The position numbers were made by a program, and so were the translations under genes. 64,000 bases of DNA. It comes from Rotaria sp. Silwood1 (Eukaryota > Rotifera > Eurotatoria > Philodinida > Philodinidae). The stretch covers positions 62,001 to 126,000 of the forward strand of contig CAJNOP010000386.1 in the NCBI GenBank assembly GCA_905250075.1, in the 5' to 3' direction. Positions 22,686 through 35,929 of the stretch are shown one piece after another. Positions within the stretch are counted from its first letter, which is position 1; every line of letters starts with the position of its first letter. The notes below the pieces were generated by a model, which was given only the letters and a program-made list of their open reading frames with translations, was not told the origin of the DNA and did not search any database.

Positions 22686-25600
22686 ATGGCGTTAGATACT
22701 GGTGAAAAAACTATTATTAATTATGCTACTGAAGGTTAGTAGGTTTCGTTTTTCTTTTTAAATTGTTTTTAATTATTTATTTATTCAGGTAGTTTTGAAG
22801 ATGTTGAACATTTACTTAAAAATCATGTTCCTGTTGATGTTCATGATGAGGTTTCTATACAAATTTTTTTTTTTTATTTAAAGAGAAAACAAAAAAAAAC
22901 TCAATTGTTTTTTTTTAAATCTTAGCATGGGATGACACCATTGCAACATGCAGCATTTAAAGGACATGCAAATATATGTTCTCTTTTATTAGCACATGGT
23001 GCTAATGTTAATGATCATGAGCATGATCAAGGTTATACGGCTCTTATGTTTGCTGCTCTTTCAGGTATTAATATAATATTATTTTTTGTTTTTTCTTTTA
23101 AATTGTTTTTATTTTAAGGTAATAGAGAAGTTGTTCGTATTCTTCTTGAAGCAGGTGCTAAAACTCATCAAACAAATCGTATTGGACGAACAGCATCTCA
23201 ATTAGCTGCATTTACTGGACAAAAACAATGTGTTGATACAATAAATAATTATGTAACACTTGAAGATTTAAAATATTATACGATTCCACAAGGTCAGTTT
23301 TTATATTGAGTATTTTTGGTTTTTTTGCATGAATAAATCAATTATATATAAATAAAAGGAAATATAATAATTTATTTCCAGGCCAAGAAACAGAAGGTAA
23401 ATTACCGGAATCTTGTATGCATGGTTTTCAACGTTTACTTATTACAATTAATTTCAATCCTGTTCATGTATGTAATGCGTGATTTTTGGATTTCCTTTTT
23501 CTTTTTTTTAATATGTTTACTGGGCTCCTATAATTTCTATTTTTTTGAAAAATTCTATATTTTGTCAAAAAGAAGTGGGACAATTTTACAAGACTTGACT
23601 TTGCCCTGAGAAGGGAGTACAGGGATCTTCACGGCGCTAGCCCCCTTCCCCTCCTCGGTGATCACTTTTTACGAAAAAAAACCAACTAATGTGAATAGCT
23701 GTTTCTTGCAAGTAAAGCGCATATATTTGAATTGCGGTTCGACGTACAATACCTAAATTTTGATCAATTTTTTAATGAAAATAATCGTATAATTCAGAAA
23801 ATGAAATCTTAGAATTTCGAAAATTTGTAATCGAAGATCACCTATATACTATCGATAGACAAAAAAGAAATCATAGAAAGTCGATTAACAACTTGCCTTT
23901 TTAAAAAATACAAAACTTCTTATTTTTTTCTGATGCATTTTAATATCTAAAAAATAGTCAAATTTTTTTATGTCAAAAATGAAAATTTGTTATATACGTC
24001 AAATAAAATCATCTCATGTATACACTTAGAAAAAAAAACACATAGTTTTAGGCAATATTTTAAATATTTGATTACTATAAAAACATATAGTAAACCAAAA
24101 AAACTATTAAGTATTCTATAAGCATATGAAATTTTTTGTTTTTGTCATCCTATAAATTGAATCTACATCTATTTTATATGCATTACAAAATCTGTATACT
24201 TTTGAAAAGTTTAATATTCCCATAAGAATAAATTTGTATTAATTTTTTTGATAGACCTTGAATAGTGTTTTTGTTTTATACTTATAATAAAGCTTTAAAA
24301 AAAAACTTGATGTTACAATTATTTATTTTATTTCAAAAATTTATTACAAAAAATAGTTTTGAAAAAAAAAACAAAAAGGTTTCCGATCCGTACGTTTAAT
24401 TAATACTTTTATATAAGAAATATATAACTTGATAGAAAATTTCATAGGAATAATTGAAACTTTTCGATTTATGTCCATTGAAGATATCTTCATTATAATA
24501 AAACTTTACAACTTTCATTATAGTTCTAAGAATCATCTAAATATTATTAATATACACATTAGAACTATTACTGTATTAGAGATGATTAAGTTTAATTTCA
24601 AAAAAAAAAGATTTATCATAATTCAATTTCATTTATATTTCAAGACATCAATGTCCTATGAAACATTTTTTTGTTTTCATATGGTACCATCATCATCTGC
24701 TTCCATTGACACGTCCTGTATTGTCTCATTGTATTGATAATTTTTTTTCTTTCTATGATAGACAGTAATGTAATAATTAATCATTTGATTAATAATTCAA
24801 ATCGTAACTTATTAAAAATATAATGAATATTCATTTTCTTTAGAAAGTAGAAAGATACGATAGAAATGAAACATCATAAATGTCCTTAAGACAGATGTTT
24901 CAAAAATTTGTTTTTCATTATTTATTTATTACAAAGATCAACAAAACCGATGCGGGGAAAAAAGAAACTTTCTAATGTAAATAATATTGAACGTACATCT
25001 TGATCATTTTTTTTATATTGTCATGCTTTTCTGTCCTTTATTTATTCGATCTTATGTTATTTTGTTTAGATTATATAGAAGGATAGAATACACTCTCCTC
25101 TGTAAAATGAGATATTGTCCAGCTCTCTATGACATTTTTTCTAATTGAGATAAAGTAATTTGATCGAAGGTCAAAAAAATAATGTTAGAAACATCCAGAA
25201 GATTGATTTATGTTAGCTAAAGAGAAGTCGGAAATATCTCATTTTTCAAAGAATTGTTTACTATATCGTTTTGTGTAAACAAAATAACGTTATCGACATT
25301 AAAAATTAGCCTTTTGATTTTTATACATTCTCTTTCTTTGACAATTTGATAAGAATTTTTATTTCATTAATATTCTTTTCGGAAAACTATTTTCTCTTTC
25401 TAATGTTTATTGTAGCGGAAAAAATTAAAAATAAACATTATCAGAATATTTTTGGCAATATTTGTTTATAACTTGTCGATCAAAAGTATAATTTCTTTGA
25501 TTGATCTTAATTAGTTAATAAAATAGGACTATATTAACAGTAAACTTATTAAAAAAATTTCTTATCAAATTTATAAATTTTATATATTTTTTTTGTTTGT

Positions 25601-26541
25601 TTTTCTTTGATTTAAGTTGCTCAATATTATTTGTAAATATTCAGAATTATATCAACCAAGTTCAAATCTTAAACGAATTTCTAATACACTTTCATTTATA
25701 ATTGAACGATCATTAGATCCATATCATACAAATGAACCAAATGATACACTTGCAATTAAATCACATTATATAAAAACATTAATTGATACTTTATTAGAAA
25801 AAAATATAGATAATATTGAAAAAGTTTGTAATGAATTACGTAAAAAGTAAGGAAAACAAAAACAAAAAATATTTAATTGTAATTTTTATATTTACAGATT
25901 TGTACATGAAAATGAAAATGATAATTTTCGAATGTATGAAGAAAAATTTATTCGAGAAACTATTCGTAATTTTCCTTATAAACAATGTCCACTTCTTCAA
26001 CAACTTGTCAGACTTATTGCTCCAATTGAATTAGTAAGTTTTATGAAAGATTTTTGTATAATTATATATTTTTTTTTTCGTCTTATATCCAACAAGAATG
26101 AAGGTCATATATATCATATATTTTTTGTTTCTTTTTATCCGAATAAATAAAGAATATCTTATTATTCTCTATTGAAAATCAAAATAATAGATCAGATAAG
26201 CTTAATATCTGTCTATTTGATTATAAATAGTCGTGTAACAAATTTCGATGATTGTGAATAAAATTTTAGGGTCAAAAGCCATCCGCTCTATCTGTTTTAA
26301 CTACAACTCTCAACGGACATGCTTTTGAAGATGAAACACATAATCGTTGTGACGCTTGTAGTCAACTGAATGCGAATCGTCGTTGTGCTGCATGCAAATC
26401 GGTCAGTATTTTAAGTTCAAACAAACTATCTTAACATGTTTTTTTTTCTTCATTCAGGCGTATTATTGCGACGAATCATGTCAACGATTATGTTGGCCAA
26501 CTCATAAGCGTATCTGTTCGTCATTAAATAAAGATAAATGA
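22686..26541 (+). CDS. ANKMY2: Ankyrin-repeat and MYND-type zinc finger protein, ANKMY2 orthologue
   Basis: Nine exons: 22686-22734, 22789-22850, 22926-23064, 23119-23292, 23382-23467, 25617-25846, 25898-26033, 26270-26401, 26458-26541. They give 363 aa. Three ankyrin repeats occupy about residues 10-105 ([40 protein letters not shown]). A middle region shared with ANKMY2 follows ([34 protein letters not shown]). A C-terminal MYND finger has ligands C319, C322, C331, C334, C340, C344, H352, C356. In vertebrates ANKMY2 interacts with FKBP38 and traffics adenylyl cyclases to cilia, affecting Hedgehog signalling; that role is by orthology. It is shorter than the vertebrate protein because the acidic tail after the MYND is missing. 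Intron 5 is 2.15 kb, unlike the others (51-236 bp). Confidence 0.93.
23468..25616. other. Long intron 5 of ANKMY2, no gene inside
   Basis: AT-rich, except for a GC-richer block at about 23575-23665 (ends GGCGCTAGCCCCCTTCCCCT) that has no partner elsewhere in the window. It may be a remnant of an inserted element. No ORF with coding character. Confidence 0.4.
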
Positions 26542-27637
26542 ATAATAAACATTTCTTATATACGTTTTCAAGGCTATTGTATTTACTCATGTGAACTATA
26601 AATATATTATTTGTTAACTAGTAGTCCATTTCATATATATTGACATTTTTTGTAAAAGTAATAAATATTAGCTAAAGTTTAAATTAAATATTTCTTCTTC
26701 CTTTTTTTTTTTTGTTTCTTTCTTTGAACTAATTTAATTTCAGAATATTCTCTTCTTTTTTTTAACATACTCTTACTAAATTAATAATTTATATGATGTC
26801 AATCATGAACAGAATAAAAAAAAAAAGAAGGACGATTTTTATACTATCATTAATCTATAATCTATTTTTTGGATAATCGAAGGAAAGTCGATGTATATTA
26901 TAGAAAGAGCATGAATTATAAAAAAGAAATCAATTACGGCATGGTTATGAAGAAGTAAAATCGAAGCTTTCTCGGTATTTTTTTTTTCTTCCTGCAATGT
27001 TTTTTTTTCTATTCGTCTCTCTAACCAGCCCTATTACCATTACCGAGTCGACCCTTGTATGTTTATAGATACAATATAATATAATAATGCATGAGACTCG
27101 ACAGACATTCTTTCTCTTCCATAGATACTTCTTTTTTCCTGTAGCACAACGGAAAAACATACTATAACGTTAACTTATACATTGTACCACTCTGTTTTCT
27201 ATCGTGAAATTGTTCGTAAATATAATTTTTTTCTTGATTCTAATTTGAAGTAAACATTATATGACTATACAAATTGATCGCAAAATTTTTGTTAGTCAAA
27301 TGCAATTAGTATTTATATGACTGAGAGACAAAAAAAATATCAGCATGTATGTCTGTGATGATGAAAATTAAAATAAATTTAACCAGTTTGAATAAATAAT
27401 GATTGTTGAAGTAGTCCAACAGGTTTGTCGAGATTTTTCTTTTTTTTTTTTACATGAGAAGTAATTATTTTAGGTTGACTCAAATTTAAAGTACATTACA
27501 CATACAATCATATACGAAGATTATTGATTTCGTATATATATATATATGAATAAAAAACTTGTTTTAAATTTTATTTCTTATTTTCATTATATATATATAT
27601 TTTTTTTTTTATTAATCAACTTTAGATATCAAATATC
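26542..27637. other. Intergenic region between ANKMY2 and extended synaptotagmin, no gene
   Basis: AT-rich with short A/T runs and (TA)n near 27535 and 27588. An AG after pyrimidines (27624-27625) lies 12 nt before the next ATG. Confidence 0.4.
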
Positions 27638-30600
27638 ATGCAGAATTTGGTATCGAATATAAAAGGTAAATTGGTTGGTAATACAACCGGAACAAGTCCT
27701 AATGAAAAATTATCACCAACTTCAACGGAATCATACGGTTTTCGTCAAATACATATACCTGAAGCTAAAATAGGCTTAGGTTCAACAGAAGCTGATTTGA
27801 TTTATATGGTAAAAAAATATCTTGAAATTGTTGGACTTATCGTTATTGTTTGGGTAGTTGGTAAGAAAAAAAAACAATAAATTTTACTTCATAATAGATG
27901 TGTATCTTTTTTTTTTTTATATGATTCTCTCTTTTGAAAATATCAGAATAATTGATTAATAGAGAAGTTTTCTTGTATTAAACAAAAATATGAAATCGAT
28001 TCCCTACAGAAATATAATTTCTTTCATGTCAAATTTTTACTTACAATGTCTCCAAAGTGATTCATAGTAGAACTAATTCAATAATACCGTTTTTTTTTTT
28101 TTTACTATGTACTCGTCGATTGAAATAATCAATAGTTACTAAGAATAACCAACTATTTTTATCTACCAATGCAAATATCAACTAGATTCGTATTTGTATC
28201 GTTTGATAACTGTTTTCAACAGCTTCAGAATAGTATAAAAATATTATGGAAAACAACATTATCTGATATATGTTTATCTATTGAGTATTACTCAGAGTTT
28301 TCACTGGAATCACGTACTAATATCATATAATAATATCATCGATTGGACTAGTCTTTATATGATTTTGAAAGTCTAGAGATTGATGAAAAAACACTAAATC
28401 TTATAATATATACAACAACCTTAGACTATTTCGATTGATCGAATACAGAGCATAAATAAATGTTATAGAATTAAATTCTATTACAGATCACTTTGGAACG
28501 CTTTAAATGAAAATTTGATGCAAAAGAAATTATGTTTTTGTAAGAAATCGATTTCATCAGTTATCAACTTCCATTCTTCTTTAATTAGAATCTTTTGTAG
28601 ATTTTATAATAATATTAATTGAAAAATCTAATCGTTTGTAATCATTAAAAACCTCGAAAACTAACAAATCGATATTGTTTAGTGACAACGGATCCTAATG
28701 CAGATAGTCTCCGGTTAAAAATAATTTGACAGTTAAAAAACGTTCTCTGGAAAGTATAAAATATCGAGCTTTTTATTGATTAATAATAATTTTTAATTTC
28801 TCTTTATGATACATATTAACAAAAGATTGTTCGTATAAATCAAAAAGTTGAAGTGTTTTCAATATTAAAAAAAAATCTTTCTCTACAAATATCAAAGAAA
28901 GAAAGAATTATATAATTTATTAGTACAAAAAAAAAACTAAAGAATAAAAGTACATTGAATACGATTCGTTTTATAAAATCAATTTCAAAGAATTATCATT
29001 CAAATAAATATGATTTTAATATCTTTTTTTTTTGTTTTTATTTTAGGTTATTTACGATTTAGTGTTTCATGGATTTTACTTATTGTATTTATATATTTAT
29101 TTCGTCAACGTCAACGAGCACTATCTAAAGAAAGACATAAAATGATTAATGAAATAAATGATAGTGAAGAACGATATATAAAAGCTCGTTTAGATGAATT
29201 ACCATCATGGGTATAGTAAAAATAATAAAAACCATCATCATTCGTTTTTTTCTTTTATTTATAGGTTTTTTTTCCTGATGTTGAACGAGCTGAATGGTTA
29301 AATCGAATAATAAAACAAGCATGGCCATATGCAAATAAATATCTTGATAAAGCTATTTTTCATGATGTTATGATTCCAATGATTCGTAGTACTTCACCAG
29401 CTTTATCAGATTTTTCATTTGATAGACTTGATCTTGGTGAAATTGTACATTATTAAATATTTAATTTTTTTAATAGTTATATATATATTTTGTTTTTTCT
29501 TTAGCCACCAAGAATTGGTGGTGTGAAAGTTTATACAGATAATGTTCGAGATCAAATAATGATGGATATTGAAGTTTTGTATGTTAATATTTAATTATTT
29601 CTATTTTATAGAATTATTATATTTAGTTATGCTGGTGATGCACGTATTAAAGCTAATGTAAAAGGTATTGTATGTGGAATTAAAGATATACAATTTGTTG
29701 GTGATATACGAATTATATTAAGTCCATTAATTAATACAATACCAATAGTTGGTGCTGTTACTTATTTTTTTCTTCGAAAACCAGTAAGAATTAGAAAAAT
29801 TTTTATTTTAATTTATATATTAACAAATGTTTTTTTTTTTTTTTTGTAGAGTATTGATTTTAAATTAACAGATGCTGGAACGTTAGTTGATATACCTGGT
29901 CTTAAGTAAGAATAAATTAAAAATATAGAAATAAATAAATAAATATTTATTATTTGATAGTGATTTAATGCTTGTTCAAATAAATGATATTGTTGCATCA
30001 ATGATGGTTTTACCTAATCGACAAGTTTTTCCTTTAGTTTCAGATTTACAAATTGGACATTTACGATGGTCAAATCCTGAAGTAAAATTTATTTATTTAA
30101 TAAATTTACAATGAAAATCTTATGTTTGTTTTGTATTAGGGTGTTGTTCGAGTTATTGTTATAAAAGCAAAAGATCTTGTTAAAGCTGATATACAAATTC
30201 TTGGTCAAGGAAAAAGTGATCCATTTGTTAAAGTTAAAGGTATAATTTAGTTGATTCAAAATTTTCTATAAGAATTGACTATTTTTCTTTTTATTGTTTA
30301 TAGCTCAAGGTAATGTGGAATATAAAACAAAAACAATTAATAATACAACAACACCACAATGGAATGAAGTATGTATAAAAGATTTTTAAATGATAAAGAA
30401 TTAGTTTATCTTGAATGTAAGGTATTTGAATTTGTTGTTGAACAATCTGAAAGTGATGCAGTGGAATTTGAAGTATATGATGAAGATCCTGGTAAAGATG
30501 ATTTTCTTGGAAGGTAAAGCATACTTATATATTTCATTTCGAACGATTCTTTGTATTACTAACAGTAGAATGATGTTCAAACGATAGGCAATCGTCTAAG

Positions 30601-33600
30601 TCTTCCCCCCTCAAAATCGATCTCAGCCTAAAAACGTCCGAATCGAGCTGAAATTTTCAGTTCGAGATCATAACATTTGACAGAGATATGAACCAAACAT
30701 GAGTCAAAAATAGCAAATTTGACAAACAAGACTCGTATAGCATATTTATATTTTTTTTAATACTTAATTTTTAAGCGAACAAAAGAAATGATAAATTCAA
30801 TGGCTCAAAAAAACCCTAAACAATGGTGCTATTTCTATAGAAACATTCTTGTATATGATAATAAAAAAGCTTATTTCAAAAAAAAAAGGATTCTTTGGTG
30901 CACTGCATCTTGACATGCTCTTTCTAACCAAAAAAAAAATACATCACATTTTTGTTTGCGCATTCCAGATATTCATGAGTTAAGAAAAAAAACGAAAAAG
31001 GTTTTTGATTTTTTTTCAAAAATGGCTTATTTTTCCAATAGGAGATGGTAGAAATGAGAGACCAGATCATGGGCTATCTTCTCCTGTAGTTATCTCAATT
31101 TCGATCATTCTGACGAAAAGTGACTTTTTGAGGGAGGCGGCCTTAGGGATACCCTGTTCCATGTTTTGCCCTTAGACAGTTAATTGTTACATATTAAAAC
31201 TCGTTTCTTGTCTTGTTTGAGTCATATGGGAGATTATTCAATTTCTTGTTTAATTTGAAATATAATATTTAATTGAGATATACGTTTTTGGAAAGAGTTT
31301 CGTTATTTGGAGTTTCAGTTATAAAAAGAATGTGTCTAAAATGTTTACATAAATGGTTTTAGATAAATAATCTAATAGCTCTTTCTTTATGTAATCAATA
31401 TAGTCAATATGTTCTGACAAGAAGCTATTTCAGAACTGATAGATAAAAGTCAAGCTTGAAATAAGTATTCAAGAACATCATAAATCATAATACTCTAGCA
31501 ATCTATCTCATTTTCAAAAAAAAAAACAATCTATTCTCTTCTGAGACTCATTTTTTGTTATAACATTGTTAGAAAGTGAATCTTTCAAAAGTTTTACAAA
31601 AATTTTATATTGATCATTTTTCGATTGAATCTTCATTATTACATTGATTTTTTTTGTCTATAAAGAATTATTATTTACTGAAATGTCTATGATATAATTT
31701 TTCTTTTGTTTTTTGTTCATTTCGAATATGGTATTCATTTCTGTAACAATATTTCACTTAGAATAGAATTGATTTTTCTAGAAATGAGATAAATTCAAAG
31801 CACACAAGACGTTGTTGCTGTATTTATTCATCAATAGATTTTTAAATGTAATAACACTCGACGAAAATTCGTTTAGATGATATGAGCATAACACTAGCGG
31901 CGTAACCAGAGTTTTGACGATGGTAGGGCTCAGCAACGCTTAAATATCCGGTGGTAGGGCTCAGGTTACTGAGAACTGTGGGGTGGTAGGGCTTGTGAAA
32001 GGATTCAGCTGACGATGCTAACACCGATGGTAGGGCTGAGCCCTCCTGGCCCTACCTTGGTTACGCCACTAAATGATACCTGTCACACTATATCAATCTG
32101 TAGTAATATATAAAGTGATGATAGATTGACGATTATATCCAGTGGTAAACTTTATTATCTGTTATATACAGTTTAATAGTGTTAAAATGAAAATCATAAT
32201 AAGATGAAATGACAATATTGATATAGCTAAAGAAAAATTTCTATGTAGTAAAATCAAATTTTTTTATAGTTTGCAAACTCAATGGAAGTTCTTTCATTAT
32301 ATGACATTATAATCATCATAAATATTTTAGATTATTTTATAAAATAGTATTGTTTTATTTGTTCTTTTGTACAGAGCTCAATATCCAATAAATACATTAG
32401 TTGGTAAAGAAGCTGTTGATACCGTAAGTGAAAATTAGTTATATATATATATTTGTAATCATTTAACTCTATTATTTCTAGTGGTTAACATTACAAGATG
32501 TGAAAAAAGGTTCAATAAATGTTTGTCTTCAATATTTTTCATTAACTACACAAAAATCTGCTATTGATATTGTAAATAATAAATAGATTTCTTTTGTTTT
32601 TGAATGAAAACTTCTTTTTTTTTTGTTGTTTAAATTTAGATGGAAAAAGTTAATAGTCAAAAGATTAAACAAGAAAAATTATCTAAAGCACTTCTTATTG
32701 TTTTTATTGATCGATGTACTAATCTTCCTGTAAGAATAAATAATAGTTTTTTTTTTATATTAATATTCTATTTATTTTTTTTTTAGAGTTCAAAAAAAAC
32801 TCGTCGAGAACCAAATCCATTTTGTCGAATTAAAGTTGATTCAATTGAACGTAAAACTCAAACATTTGAAAATCAAACAAATCCATTATTTGAACATATA
32901 TCACAAATATTATGTTCAAATCCTTTACAACAACAATTAACTATTGAAGTATGTGATGCACGTTCAAATAATGATATAATTGGTATTTTTCAATTACCTA
33001 TTAAACAAATATATGATACAGATACAATGATTATTGATTCACAAGCATTTCCATTAAAAGGTGTATCTGAACCTTTAGATAATGTTTCAATTATTCTTCG
33101 TTTAACTCTTAATGTAAGTTAATTTGATTAATAAAACTAATGACAATCATCAATATATTATTTTAGATTTTATGTCCTGGACGTTCAAGTCCATTATCAG
33201 AAATCTCATCAATAAATAGTGATAGTTCAGTTGATAATTTCACCAAAGATTCATTAAATCAAGCATCACCTACAGATGTTTCTTCAAATCCTCTTCATCA
33301 AGTAAATAAATGATTCTTTGAAGATATATATATTGATAATTTCAAACAAAATGAATTATTCAATTTGACAGAAAATTCAAATTATTATGAACTATTTCAA
33401 ACACCCGGCTTTGCTTAGGAAATTCAATATTTCATGTTTGACATATTCGAAAACGGTAGTCTTATAGTTTTCTATAAGCTATCGATCTTGAATGTTACAA
33501 AATATGTTAAAATCCCTTTTCCTTTTCAACTTTTTGTAGTTTTTGGCATTTTTAAATTTTGTGAAAAAACTTCTTTTTTTTTTATTTTAAAAATATTTTC

Positions 33601-35929
33601 GAATGCTTGATGAATGCTTTGAATAACTTTCTAAGTTAGTTTGAAGTTTAAAACAAGAAAAGTTCTTTGAAAAATGATTTCATCGTTTTGTAACATTTTC
33701 GTTGAAAACTTAGTCGAAAGAATATTACTCACTAAGAAACTATGCTAAAATTTTCCTGTTCAGAAAATCGACCAATCACATTTGAGTATACTTTCACGCC
33801 CTAAAATCTCAAATCTTTATCTCTTTTGATTCTCGAGTTATTGAGATTACATTCACACGCATGAAATTTTTGGATGGAACACTTACTGTAGTGCTCCATA
33901 CAATGGGATTACTAAGTACTCTCGATGGAAAAAATTTGAATCGAAAAGTAGTCCATGACTTTTCTCTGAATGAAAGAGTATGTCATGCAAAGTTTGGTTG
34001 TACTGGCTCCTACAGGAATACAAATGCATAAAGAACAAACAAACAAACATTCTTCTTTATATATTAGACGATATAGAATTGTAAACTGATTATCTGAAAA
34101 ATGACGCATTTATTCAGCTGAGAGTCATAAGTTAATCCAAGAATTGTAACAGCCATACATAAGTAGCTGCTCAAATGATAATATTTTCATTCGAAAATTT
34201 TATAAATTCTCTACAGGTTCATCCAAGGGGGAAGAGACTGATTTGAAACGCGGAAATCATTTAAAATCATTTGAAAATCACCTGCAATTTGATCAAGTCA
34301 CTAAAGAAGAAAAAATTTATTTCAAATGATTTCGTAAGTTTCTGGTGTTTTCAGTTGATATCAAGCAATTTTAAATGATTTCAGACGATTTCAGGGATGT
34401 ACGGAAGTCAAAACTTTCAGCCTCGGTCTCCGTGAGTCTCCCTACCGGTCATTGCCAGCCTGGTACACCGCTAGATAATGTCATATGATTTTTAGTTCAT
34501 GTCGAGCGATTTCGAATAATTTTAACCTGTCTTGAAACTGGTTTCAATTAATTTCGATTTCGCTCGAAATCAATCGAAATCATCTGAAATCAAACCACTA
34601 ATTTGAAATCACGAAATCAGTCACTTCCCCCTTGAGGTTCATCACAAGAAATCAAATATATTTCGTTAATGTAGTTCGTTTGAATATCGCTGTCGGTATA
34701 AGTGAAGAAAATGCGCCCATGAACGCACATTCGAAAGGTCTAAAGGGACCAGTGGCGTAGCCAGGGGTAGGGCCATTGGGTAATTGCCCATAGCTACAAA
34801 AGTTATTGCCCATGGATTTATTGAGCTATGCAGTGCTTTAGCAGTTTTGGCCCATAGATATTTTTGAAATCATAACGGTTGCCCTTAGCTGCCCGTAACT
34901 CAAAATAGTTCGGCTGATCAATTGCCCATGACTCAAAAATTTCTGGCTACGCCACTGGTTCATATCTTCGATTGTCTAAAATGTTTAATATCAATCAATA
35001 TTTTCTCATATTCATTTTACAAATTAGAACATCTTTTGAAAAATTTCTATAGAATTAATAATGAACTTTTTCTAATTTCAATTTAAATCTAATCATAAAG
35101 ATCTAGTTAACAGTAATTTTCTTCTTTTTATTTGTATTCATTAGCTTTCTTCATCTGTTCCACTTACACAATCAAGAAAAAGTTCACCAAGTGACAATAA
35201 AACTCTTTTAATTTCTGATGATCCTGATCTTAAGTAATTTATACAATTAAATTTCTTTTTTTATTCTATACATTCTTAATTTTAATATTAAGTTCAACAC
35301 CATATGGCATGATAAAACTTGGTATTAATTATGCTATTAATAGAAAATCTTTATCTGTAACTGTATATGCATGCAAGTTAGTAATATTTATTTTATTGAT
35401 TAACTATTTATTTATTTTGTCTAGAAATCTTATTAATGTTCATCGTGAAAATTTACCAGATCCATATGTACGTGTTTATTTAATGCCTGATTTCAAGAAA
35501 GATAAAAAGAAAACAAAATCTATTCATGATACACTCAATCCAACTTATGATGACTTGTATAACAAAAAAAAAAAAAAAACTTCTTTTTTTTTTTCGTTTT
35601 AATATTCAATAGATGTTTATTCTATATAGATTTGAATGGGCAGCATCATTAGCCGATATACGTCGACAACATCTTTTTATAAGTCTTAAAAATAATTCAC
35701 CTTTATTTAAACAAGAAGAAACATATATGGGAGAAGTATAATATAAATAAATTATTTTATTTTTAATAATGAAATATTATTATAATATTAATAGATTGAA
35801 ATTAATTTATCAAATCTTGATCCAGAAAAAACTAGTATAGCTTGGTATGCTTTACAAGAACCAAATACAAGTGCTAGTGGAATAATGAAAATAAAATATG
35901 ATACAAGTGACTCTAAAACACAATTTTAA
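27638..35929 (+). CDS. ESYT: Extended synaptotagmin (SMP plus three C2 domains)
   Basis: Twenty exons, 822 aa: 27638-27860, 29047-29210, 29265-29444, 29505-29578, 29627-29783, 29850-29905, 29961-30081, 30140-30239, 30304-30368, 30422-30513, 32375-32423, 32482-32571, 32640-32729, 32787-33113, 33167-33301, 35145-35233, 35293-35376, 35425-35556, 35630-35735, 35795-35929. A hydrophobic hairpin (about 64-97) anchors it in the ER. The SMP lipid-transfer domain spans about 130-325 (GGVKVYTDNV; LPNRQVFPLVSDLQIGHLRW). C2A (326-430) keeps acidic calcium loops (GKSDPFVKV; DEDPGKDDFLG). C2B (470-596) has PNPFCRI where C2A has SDPFVKV, so it probably does not bind calcium. C2C (671-822) has LPDPYVRVYL and NPTYDD. 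The family tethers ER to plasma membrane and moves lipids. Introns 1, 10 and 15 are long and hold MITEs. Confidence 0.93.
27991..28557. repeat. Foldback element in intron 1 of extended synaptotagmin
   Basis: Left arm 27991-28080 (begins TGAAATCGATTCCCTACAGA) pairs with the reverse complement of about 28468-28557 (ends AAATCGATTTCA). Inner blocks also pair. Matches are about 75-80%, so it is an old MITE. No clear target duplication. Confidence 0.65.
31895..32071. mobile_element. Short MITE with AGTGGCGTAACC-type termini, intron 10
   Basis: Termini TAGCGGCGTAACCAGAG (31895) and the near complement CTTGGTTACGCCACTA ending 32071. The interior contains four copies of GGTAGGGCTNAG (last less exact). 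Same terminal family as the elements at 34750 and (more distantly) 5940. No exact target duplication found. Confidence 0.7.
34224..34634. mobile_element. Mutator-like MITE, 411 bp, with 9-bp target duplication, intron 15
   Basis: Perfect 11-bp inverted termini CAAGGGGGAAG and CTTCCCCCTTG, flanked by exact 9-bp direct repeats AGGTTCATC (34215-34223, 34635-34643). A 9-bp duplication is typical of Mutator-like elements. The interior has several copies of an ATTTGAAATCA-like word in both orientations. No ORF. Confidence 0.85.
34750..34957. mobile_element. 208-bp MITE with CAGTGGCGTAGCCAG termini, intron 15
   Basis: Perfect 15-bp inverted termini CAGTGGCGTAGCCAG (34750) and CTGGCTACGCCACTG (ending 34957). 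The interior repeats ATTGCCCATAG-like words. No matching target duplication is visible (AAAGGGAC left, GTTCATAT right). It lies 116 bp after the Mutator-like element in the same intron. Confidence 0.8.

Noticed and set aside
23575-23665. GC-richer block in ANKMY2 intron 5 as a MITE end
   Set aside because: No inverted partner or target duplication was found within the intron.
30590-31190. Possible foldback element in intron 10 of the extended synaptotagmin gene (CAATCGTCTAAG / CTTAGACAGTTAATTG ends)
   Set aside because: End similarity is weak and the interior arms do not pair convincingly by eye.
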